Origin: Gemmatimonadota bacterium
GTDB lineage: Bacteria > Gemmatimonadota > Gemmatimonadetes > Longimicrobiales > Gaopeijiaceae
NCBI GenBank assembly: GCA_022826565.1
Contig: JAJDUP010000005.1
Coordinates: 160,291 to 224,290, forward strand
Direction: 5' to 3'
DNA: 64,000 bases
Under the pieces are notes generated by a model. That model had not been told where the DNA came from and ran no database searches. It saw only the letters and a list, made by a program, of their open reading frames with translations. Shown here piece after piece: positions 58,258 to 64,000 of the stretch (position 1 is its first letter; each line of letters opens with the position of its first letter). The position numbers were made by a program, and so were the translations under genes.

Positions 58258-60290
58258 ATCCGGCCCTCCTCGCGCTGCCGCCAGTAGCCCGTCTCCCTCG
58301 GCAGGTAGTGGGGCTTCAGATAGACGCGGCGGGCGGGGAGCGACTTCACTCCGTCGTACGGGAGACAGATCGCCTGATAGTTGGCGAGCAGCCCGAACTG
58401 GCGCGGCGTGAACACCGGCTCCCGCTGTTTCCGGAACGACTTGCTCGCGCCGAGCTGGCCGTCGCCGCCCCCGGCCCGGCCGGACAGGAGCGAGAACTCG
58501 GGCTTGTTCGAGGTCTCGGTGAACGTGTAGGAGGCCTGCGTCTTCATGACGGAGCCGCACATGTCGGACGCGATCCTGGCCGACGCGTCGTCGGAGAGCG
58601 ACAGGAAGATCCGGGTGCGGAGCGTCTGGACGAGCGTGCGCCACGCCTCTCCCGAGGGGAGCACGGAGCGGAGCGAGGAGATCGACTGCGTGGCGACGAT
58701 GGGGATGCAGCGGCACTGCCGGGTCAGCGCGAACGCCTTCTCGTCGCCCGAGGGATCGTCCTGGCCCACGGTGGCGAACGCCTGATACTCGTCGCAGATG
58801 AACACGGCGGGCCGCATGTAGCGTTCGGGCCGGAGCGCGGCTTCGGCCGGACGCCGGAGCAGCGCCTGCATCCATGCGTTCTTGAGGAACACGCCGATGG
58901 CGCGGGCCAGCGCCGGGTTCGCCCCGGCGGGCATGTTGAGCGCCAGCACCTTGCCGCCCTCGATCAGGTCGGCGAGCGGCGGCAGCCTGCGTCGGAGCCC
59001 CGGCATGGTCGGGACATCCGGGACCTCCTCTCGTTCGTCGCCGTCCGTCCGTGCGTCCGGGGGGTCGTCCTTCGGCGGCGGCGGGCAGAACACGCGCGCC
59101 ACGTCCGGCTGATCGAAGAGCGACAGGAACACCGAGATGCCTTCGACGATCGAGGTGCGGAGCTTGGCGTCGAGCTTCAGCCAGTCGTGCCGGTACCACC
59201 GCTCGACGGCCTCCACCTGCTCGGCGTACTCGCGGCCCGCGCCGCTTCCCACCGGCTCGGCGGCGTACTCGACCTTCAACTCCGCGAGCAGCGCCGCGCG
59301 TTCCGGATCGAGGGGGCACGCCACCGTGTCGCTGCCGGGCGCCATGTCCCAATCCCAGTCACCGAGCGCCTTCCGGTGCTTGGTGAGCACCTTGGCGGCG
59401 ATGACAACCCGCATGGGGCACCGCCGCAGGGCCTCGGCCTTCGCCTCCCCGATCTTGTTCGCGAACAGCTTCGCGTCGACCGTGCAGCGGTAGATGTCGC
59501 GGAGCGTGACCCAGCCGCCCGGCAGGAGCCGGTGAAGCTCGACGATCCAGCGAACGAGGTTCGTGTACGCCTGCTGCCAAAACGGTTCCCGCGACTTGCC
59601 GAAGAGCTGGTTGATGAGCGAAGCGACGCCGTAGGCCATCGAGTAGGAGTCGAGCAGCGGATCGTCGAGCGGATTCCACTGCCAGGCCCCGCCAAGCCCG
59701 ATTTCGAGGTAGTCGTCCTGTCGCCCGGCCTCGCCAAGGATGCTCCGGACCTGGTGGCAGAAATCCCCTTTCACTTCGAGCACGAGCGCGCCCGCGCGGC
59801 GGTCGGCGTCTTCGGCCTGCCACGAGAGCAGCTGCCGGGCGAACGGGTACATGCAGGCCGTGGTCTTGCCGGTGCCGACGGCCCCGACGACGAGGACGCC
59901 GGTGTAGAGTCCCTTCTCGGGGACGACGAGCCAGGAGGGGCTGTCGCTTTCCCGGGCAACGGTGGGATGGTGCAGTTCCCCGACGACGAGGGACGGCGCG
60001 CCGTCCCCGGGCGAGTTGGGCCAGGCGGGCAGCCTGCCCCGGTTCCGGCGCAGGGCGAGCGGCTCCAGCCAGACCCGCGAGACCGAGCGCATGACGCTGC
60101 CGACGAGCAGCACGGCCACGCCGGGCGCAAGGTAATACCAAGCGCGGATCGCCGTATGGATGCCCGGATCGTTGTGGGCGATCAGGTCCAGAAACGGGTT
60201 GCCGCCGATGGGCGGGAACGGCGCGAGCAGCGCGCGCACGGCCGCCACGGCCAGGGCGGCTCCGAGGAGGACGAGCGTCCACGGCCTCAT
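58254..60290 (-). CDS. virD4: VirD4/TraG-type coupling protein
   Basis: A 678-residue coupling ATPase that brings the DNA-relaxase complex to the secretion channel. Two N-terminal membrane helices (TLVLLGAALAVAAVRALLA; YYLAPGVAVLLVGSVM) precede Walker A GAVGTGKTTACMYPFARQ, the family motif VLEVKGDFCHQVR, Walker B RPAVFICDEYQAFAT and the RCIPIVATQSISSLRSVL segment. The ATG at 60290 begins right before the first helix. The insertion with a Pro/Asp-rich linker (CPPPPKDDPPDARTDGDE) is unusual but not alarming. The 300 bases upstream hold repeats rather than a gene. Confidence 0.92.
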   Translation of the reverse strand: MRPWTLVLLGAALAVAAVRALLAPFPPIGGNPFLDLIAHNDPGIHTAIRAWYYLAPGVAVLLVGSVMRSVSRVWLEPLALRRNRGRLPAWPNSPGDGAPSLVVGELHHPTVARESDSPSWLVVPEKGLYTGVLVVGAVGTGKTTACMYPFARQLLSWQAEDADRRAGALVLEVKGDFCHQVRSILGEAGRQDDYLEIGLGGAWQWNPLDDPLLDSYSMAYGVASLINQLFGKSREPFWQQAYTNLVRWIVELHRLLPGGWVTLRDIYRCTVDAKLFANKIGEAKAEALRRCPMRVVIAAKVLTKHRKALGDWDWDMAPGSDTVACPLDPERAALLAELKVEYAAEPVGSGAGREYAEQVEAVERWYRHDWLKLDAKLRTSIVEGISVFLSLFDQPDVARVFCPPPPKDDPPDARTDGDEREEVPDVPTMPGLRRRLPPLADLIEGGKVLALNMPAGANPALARAIGVFLKNAWMQALLRRPAEAALRPERYMRPAVFICDEYQAFATVGQDDPSGDEKAFALTRQCRCIPIVATQSISSLRSVLPSGEAWRTLVQTLRTRIFLSLSDDASARIASDMCGSVMKTQASYTFTETSNKPEFSLLSGRAGGGDGQLGASKSFRKQREPVFTPRQFGLLANYQAICLPYDGVKSLPARRVYLKPHYLPRETGYWRQREEGRI

Positions 60291-60588
60291 CGGTCGAACA
60301 CCCTTCCCGGAGGGACTGCTGGCACGCTGGCGACCCCGGGAGGGCGGGGGCGGGCGGTGCGCATGCACACCCGCCCTCGAACCCGTACCGAGCCCTCGGC
60401 GAGGGGGGTCGCTAGCGTCACCGCCTGTGACGCCCGCGCGGCACGGGCCGGCATGGCCGCCCCGGCGCACGGCGTTGCCGCGCCAGCGGTTGCGCGCCGG
60501 TGCCGGTGCGCACTGCGGAAGCCTCGAAGTGCGCATCGCACCCCCATGTCGTTTGCGCGCTCAGCTACGGCCGCGGGCCGGGGGACTC
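60291..60588. other. Non-coding gap with repeats inside the conjugation operon, candidate oriT
   Basis: This is the only large gap in an otherwise overlapping gene run. It holds a perfect inverted repeat GCGTCAC-CGCCT-GTGACGC (60415-60433). The 7-mer GTGCGCA occurs three times (60357-60363, 60506-60512, 60529-60535), the last two 23 bases apart. No frame here looks coding. It could contain the promoter of virD4, an operator or the transfer origin. Confidence 0.45.
60415..60433. repeat. Inverted repeat in the gap upstream of virD4
   Basis: GCGTCAC and GTGACGC, seven perfectly paired bases around CGCCT. There is no T-run after it, so it looks more like a protein-binding site or an oriT hairpin than a terminator. 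Confidence 0.45.
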
Positions 60589-61521
60589 TCATCGGTAGCG
60601 AGCTCCCTGGAGCCGCGTCGTCTGCCAAAGGGTGCCCCGGTCGATCGAGCCGGGGCGGGCCTGACGCCGCGCCCGGCTTTCGAGCGCGATGCTGCGCTTC
60701 AGCGCCGCCTGAAGACCGCCGAACTCTTCGAGGACGTGGACCGCACCCTGGAGGATCGCCCGTTCGATCCGGGCGAGCTCTTCTTGGGTCCCGGGGTCCG
60801 GCTCGCCGCGTCCGCCAGCCTCGGCCCAGCCGCGCGTCACGCGCCGCGCACGTTCGAGTTCGCGCGTGGTGCGGGCGACGGTCACGATCTCCGACGACAG
60901 GCCCCGGCTGCGGAGCGCGCGCCAGAGTCCGCCGTGCGCCTTGCCCCAGGAACGGAGCGCGGTCGCGGTGTCGTGGCCGGGCTCGGCGTAGACGAACAGG
61001 GCACGGGCCGAGTCCAGCGCGACGGGCAGCTTGAGCGGAAAGTGACGCCGGGTCGTGCCGGAGGCTCCGCGGTACAGCTTGACGGGCAGCAGGTCGCGCC
61101 CGATGCCCAGCGCCTCGAACGCGGCGACCTTCTCGTGCTCGGTCGGGAGCCACGGCAGGTCGGAGTGCTCGATCACGTAGTCGAGCGAGAGCAGCCGCCG
61201 AAGCAGCACCTCGGGAGACGCCTTGCGGCGGTGGCGGACGTGCTCGGCTCCGAGCGCCCTGTAGACCGCCCGCGCGTAGATGCGGCACACGCGCCCGATC
61301 CCCCGGACGCCGGGCACGGTCTCCTCGGCCGCCAGGCCCTGCCGGATCAGCGCCAGCACGAGGCGGCGCGCCCGTTCGTGATGCGTGTCCAGGAACCGCG
61401 TCGCCTGCGCGCGGGTGAACACGCCGCTGTGCAGGCACACGAGCGCGATCCACTCGGCCCTCCTGCCCGTCCAGCCGAAGCGTCTGAGCGCCTGCTCGCG
61501 GCCCTTGAGATGCGCGATCAT
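60589..61521 (-). CDS. Winged-helix protein of unknown function, conjugation operon
   Basis: A 310-residue basic protein. The N-terminus looks like a winged helix: LRRFGWTGRRAEWIALVCLHSGVFTRAQATRFLDTHHERARRLVLALIRQGLAAEE, reminiscent of replication-relaxation or MobC-like DNA-binding proteins. The middle (EHSDLPWLPTEHEKVAAFEALGIGRDLLPVKLYRG, RRHFPLKLPVAL, ALFVYAEPGHDTATALRSW) suggests a mixed alpha/beta domain. No nuclease motif is certain. The ATG overlaps the VirB8/TrbF stop (ATGA). Its conserved place between TrbF and the coupling protein suggests a DNA-processing or oriT-binding role (inference). Confidence 0.6.
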   Translation of the reverse strand: MIAHLKGREQALRRFGWTGRRAEWIALVCLHSGVFTRAQATRFLDTHHERARRLVLALIRQGLAAEETVPGVRGIGRVCRIYARAVYRALGAEHVRHRRKASPEVLLRRLLSLDYVIEHSDLPWLPTEHEKVAAFEALGIGRDLLPVKLYRGASGTTRRHFPLKLPVALDSARALFVYAEPGHDTATALRSWGKAHGGLWRALRSRGLSSEIVTVARTTRELERARRVTRGWAEAGGRGEPDPGTQEELARIERAILQGAVHVLEEFGGLQAALKRSIALESRARRQARPGSIDRGTLWQTTRLQGARYR

Positions 61522-62189
61522 CGCTCGTCTCCCGTCACCAGCGCCCGGTCGGCCCGCATGTAGGTGACGAGGAGTCCCATCGGGTTGTGGACCACCAGCT
61601 CGGGCGGGATCGAGTCGAGGAACTCGAACCGGAGCGTGAGCGACCAGCGTTCGCGCCGCAGCTCCTGCTCGCCGCGCAACTGCACGAGGTCGAAGTCGGC
61701 CGTCGCGCCGTGCGGAGGCTCGGGCGCGGGGTGGATGCGGAGCACGACCTGCTCGACTTCGGTCTCGGTGTCGGCGGTCCCCGCCGCCACGCTCGCGACC
61801 TCCGCGCCGTCCCTCTGGAACGCCGCGTTCGCGAGGTCCGTCGAGAGGAACCGGAGGCTGCGCGTCCATTGCTCCTGTGCCGTCGCGCGCCGCCGCGAGT
61901 GGAAGTCGTGGACGAACCGGTTCAGGAAGTATTTCGTGGTCGGATCGAGCGGATCGGCCTGCGCGGTCGCGGCCTCGTAGGCCAGCGCCTCGGCCCGGCC
62001 CACCTCGTCCACCCGCACGACGATGGGCTTGGGCGGCTCGGCGCCCGCGATCCGAAGCAGCACGAAGACGCCAAGCAAGCAGCTCGCCGAGAGGAAGATC
62101 AGGATCGTCCTGAGCTTCCTGTTCGCCTGCACCGCCTCGCCCCAGATCTCAGCGTACTCCCGGCCCGCGTCACGGTCTCGTTTCCTCAT
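61518..62189 (-). CDS. trbF: VirB8/TrbF-type conjugation channel protein
   Basis: A 223-residue bitopic inner-membrane protein. A short cytoplasmic start (REYAEIWGEAVQANRKLRT) leads into one helix (ILIFLSASCLLGVFVLLRIAGA) and a periplasmic NTF2-like VirB8 domain (KPIVVRVDEVGRAEALAYEA, TKYFLNRFVHDFHSRRRATAQEQWTRSLRFL, ELVVHNPMGLLVTYMRADRAL). This matches the TrbF branch. GGAG precedes the ATG at 62189. It nucleates assembly of the type IV secretion core. Confidence 0.9.
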   Translation of the reverse strand: MRKRDRDAGREYAEIWGEAVQANRKLRTILIFLSASCLLGVFVLLRIAGAEPPKPIVVRVDEVGRAEALAYEAATAQADPLDPTTKYFLNRFVHDFHSRRRATAQEQWTRSLRFLSTDLANAAFQRDGAEVASVAAGTADTETEVEQVVLRIHPAPEPPHGATADFDLVQLRGEQELRRERWSLTLRFEFLDSIPPELVVHNPMGLLVTYMRADRALVTGDER

Positions 62190-62206
62190 CGGCTTCTCCT
62201 TGGGGC

Positions 62207-63193
62207 TCAGACTGGCTTGGCGGGAGCGGCGGCCTTGCTGGCTCCCTGCATGACGAGGGCGACGAACCCGGACCCGGCGGAGCCGGAGCCGGACACGAGC
62301 ATCGAGGCGAGCTCGCCGACCTTGAGCCCGGCCATGAGGCCGGAGACGACGAGCGGCATGAGGACGACGGCCCAGAGCCAGAGCTCGCCCGCGTCGGCGG
62401 TTCCGGTGCCCATCAGGGCATCGGCGTAGGTCGTGATGTAGCCCATGCCGACGCCCATGAAGACCCGCAGGATGGCCCCGGCCACGACGCCGTAGAGCGT
62501 GTAGACCATGAGCGTGCGGAACCAACCCCAGAACAGGAACGAGAGCGGCTCGAAGAGCAGGAACGCGATGAACACGGGTCCGAGCAGGATCGCGATGGCG
62601 ATCGCGACCTGCGCCCAGATCACCTGCGCGTAGGTGACGCAGAAGAGCGCCAGCAGGCAGACCACGAGCGACGCGCCCATCACGAGCGTGACGAGCGACG
62701 AGAAGATCACGGTCGTTCCGGCCGTCACGATCGAGAGCAGGTTGCCCGTGGACCACGCCGCGCTCAGGTGCGCGCTGTAGGCCTGCACCAGCGCCGTCAT
62801 CTCGGTGTAGCCCGCCGACACCACGTCGGAGAGGAACAGGTTCTGGAGCCAGATCCCGCCTCCGGCGACCATGGCCGGGAACGTGAGCCCAGCGCCCGGG
62901 ATCGGGACGGTGTAGTAGTGGAGCAGCGTGCGCGGAATCGCGATCCCGATCACGAGCTTGACGATCTCCCAGGGCTGGAACGTGCCGCTGAACGCGATCT
63001 TGAGTCCCGTCCACGCGACCATCACGGCGGCGAGCCCGCCCCAGAGTTGGAGCCCCAGCGTGTGAACGTCGGGCGCGGCCCCGCCGACGACGGTGTCGAG
63101 CACCACGTCGAGGAAGCTCTTGAAGTCCTGAAGCTGATCGGCGGGGATCTGCGCCGGGACGTTGGGGTCGATGGACTGCGGAGGCAGTTGCAT
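62207..63193 (-). CDS. trbL: VirB6/TrbL-type polytopic conjugation protein
   Basis: A 328-residue protein with about six to seven membrane helices (LQLWGGLAAVMVAWTGLKIAF, VKLVIGIAIPRTLLHYY, VTAGTTVIFSSLVTLVMGASLVVCLLALFCV, VAIAIAILLGPVFIAFLLF, FRTLMVYTLYGVVAGAILRVF, LWAVVLMPLVVSGLMAG). The family's central periplasmic-helix pattern, with conserved Trp and Pro, is recognisable. It forms the inner-membrane part of the DNA-secretion channel. The ATG at 63193 begins the conserved part; the longer frame upstream overlaps the TrbJ gene out of frame and is rejected. Confidence 0.88.
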   Translation of the reverse strand: MQLPPQSIDPNVPAQIPADQLQDFKSFLDVVLDTVVGGAAPDVHTLGLQLWGGLAAVMVAWTGLKIAFSGTFQPWEIVKLVIGIAIPRTLLHYYTVPIPGAGLTFPAMVAGGGIWLQNLFLSDVVSAGYTEMTALVQAYSAHLSAAWSTGNLLSIVTAGTTVIFSSLVTLVMGASLVVCLLALFCVTYAQVIWAQVAIAIAILLGPVFIAFLLFEPLSFLFWGWFRTLMVYTLYGVVAGAILRVFMGVGMGYITTYADALMGTGTADAGELWLWAVVLMPLVVSGLMAGLKVGELASMLVSGSGSAGSGFVALVMQGASKAAAPAKPV

Positions 63194-63207
63194 GGCCGCC
63201 CAAGCCC

Positions 63208-64000
63208 CTACCGGTAGAACGACGGGACGCGGAACAGGAGACCGTCCCGGAGCGCGGCCCGGTTCAGCGAAGCCGCGTTCCGCATGGTTCCGGCGAGCGC
63301 GTTCGCGCGCGCCCGCCCGTCGTGCCAGCGGCCGAGCCATTCGAGGTGGGCGAGTTCGGCCTGCCTCGCCCGGCTCGCCTCGCGGGCGGCCTCGTGGGCG
63401 AGCACCTGGCCGAGAGCCGCGTTGATCCGGCCCTGGCTCAGCGCGGCCGCAACCTCGGCCTGCTGAAGGGCCGTGTTGGACAGGTTCCCATTCGCCGTGA
63501 GATCGCGGAACGAGCCCTGCGCGCTCTCGATGGTCCCGGCGAGCGCGGCCGCCGCGTCCAGCGCCGCGTAGTCCAAAACCCGCTGCCGGTCGGCGGCCTC
63601 GCGGGCGCGGCGGTGATCCTCCAGCGCGCGCGTCGCGGCTTGCGGCGGAAGGTTCGCAAACAGAGCCAGGATGTCGGCATCCGACACCCGGTCGGCGGCG
63701 TTGCGGGCGGTTCTCCAGTGTCGAGTGAACGAGCGCCCGGTCCCCATCGCGCGGACGGCATCGACCGTCCCTCGGGCTGCGCCTGTGAAGTCGGATCGCC
63801 AGCCGAGTCCGTCGCGTACGAGGCCCACTGGATTGGCTGCAAGGTCGGAGAACGGCCGGAGCAGCGCGTCGATCTCGCCCTTGGCGGCGCGCTCCATGTG
63901 GTCGAGCTGGTCTTCGAGTTCCGTAAGCTGGCGGGCCATCGACCGGATCTGGGTGACCTGGTGCGAGATCTGCGTGATCTGGTTCGCGATGATCGTGGCC
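63208..64000 (-). CDS. trbJ: TrbJ/VirB5-like conjugation protein (partial)
   Basis: The frame is open from the right edge to a stop at 63208, at least 263 residues. Its visible start is typical TrbJ sequence (IIANQITQISHQVTQIRSMARQL), then a long helical region (TELEDQLDHMERAAKGEIDALL; LQQAEVAAALSQGRINAALGQVLAHEAAREASRARQAEL) likely to form coiled coils. The signal peptide must lie outside the window; the ATG at 63939 is internal. TrbJ/VirB5 proteins are minor pilus or periplasmic components. Gene order TrbJ-TrbL-TrbF matches the trb system. Confidence 0.85.
   Translation of the reverse strand, partial: ATIIANQITQISHQVTQIRSMARQLTELEDQLDHMERAAKGEIDALLRPFSDLAANPVGLVRDGLGWRSDFTGAARGTVDAVRAMGTGRSFTRHWRTARNAADRVSDADILALFANLPPQAATRALEDHRRAREAADRQRVLDYAALDAAAALAGTIESAQGSFRDLTANGNLSNTALQQAEVAAALSQGRINAALGQVLAHEAAREASRARQAELAHLEWLGRWHDGRARANALAGTMRNAASLNRAALRDGLLFRVPSFYR

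Larger units (their letters stand above)
53114..64000. mobile_element. Left end of an integrative and conjugative element
   Basis: From about 53114 to the right edge every gene reads leftward and belongs to a conjugative element: tyrosine recombinase at the boundary, an HTH gene, a small membrane protein, a winged-helix/nuclease-like protein, ArdC-like antirestriction protein, VirB11, VirD4, a winged-helix protein, VirB8/TrbF, VirB6/TrbL and TrbJ. The recombinase faces the chromosomal junction as usual. The first chromosomal gene beyond it is truncated. VirB4, VirB9, VirB10 and the other end are outside the window. I could not identify the attachment core because only one end is visible. Confidence 0.85.

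Noticed and set aside
58308..61034. 908-codon open frame on the plus strand across virD4 and the winged-helix gene
   Set aside because: Antisense to well-supported conjugation genes and crossing their intergenic gap; no recognisable domain.
63193..63340. Longer N-terminus for the VirB6/TrbL protein
   Set aside because: The extra codons overlap the TrbJ gene out of frame and are Arg/Ala/Pro-rich, while the family begins at the ATG at 63193.

Overview
The window is GC-rich bacterial chromosome with dense, often overlapping genes (many ATGA start/stop overlaps). I infer a member of the Gemmatimonadota or a close relative. The grounds are the number of secreted peptidases and lipoproteins (M14, M81, a tricorn-type S41 protease, paired serine hydrolases, 6-bladed beta-propeller lipoproteins), a TonB receptor remnant, several Tat-dependent redox enzymes and a class II photolyase. 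This rests on gene content, not on a marker gene. I recognised no rRNA, tRNA or CRISPR array.

Layout. 1-7441: a CPBP membrane protease (runs off the left edge), an M14 carboxypeptidase and two AlbA_2/RecG-like ATP-binding regulators flanking a decayed TonB receptor. 7442-10163: a hipB-like gene, a hipA cut short exactly at the stop codon of a convergent beta-propeller lipoprotein gene, then that gene. 10169-15889: sufU-like scaffold, XdhC encoded as two genes, an amidase, and a photolyase/DUF523-DUF1722 pair. 15924-20962: a five-gene AttEFGH-like ABC export operon in which the AttH lipocalin-like protein carries an FtsX-type membrane N-terminus. 21052-26497: Tat-exported aminotransferase, CoxE-like VWA protein, gene debris, SRPBCC, SDR and Fic proteins. 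26788-31448: tandem serine hydrolases and a HEPN/MNT toxin-antitoxin pair. 31543-36156: a CoxD-L-M-S type molybdenum hydroxylase cluster. 36363-41675: beta-propeller lipoprotein, AbiE-type remnants and a tricorn-like protease. 41782-47746: DoxX, a PaoABC-like molybdenum hydroxylase with Tat signal and a linked cytochrome b. 47778-52568: orphan phosphorothioate-type HNH restriction enzyme, RHH/PIN toxin-antitoxin, FKBP lipoprotein, desaturase and M81 peptidase.

From about 53114 to the right edge lies one end of an integrative conjugative element that cuts a glycoside-hydrolase-like gene. All its genes face left: tyrosine recombinase, a frameshifted HTH gene, a small membrane protein, a winged-helix/nuclease-like protein, an ArdC-like antirestriction protein, VirB11, VirD4, an unknown winged-helix protein, and VirB8/TrbF, VirB6/TrbL and TrbJ. 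VirB4, VirB9 and VirB10 homologues are presumably past the right edge.

Themes. (1) Two unrelated molybdenum hydroxylases share one window with dispersed maturation genes (XdhC halves, CoxE, CoxD); the second is followed by a cytochrome b, which suggests electron delivery to the membrane quinone pool. (2) At least six broken genes or scars (TonB receptor, hipA, FAD enzyme, AbiEii, glycoside hydrolase, HTH gene) point to repeated insertion and deletion. (3) Several toxin-antitoxin or defence genes are scattered rather than forming one island.
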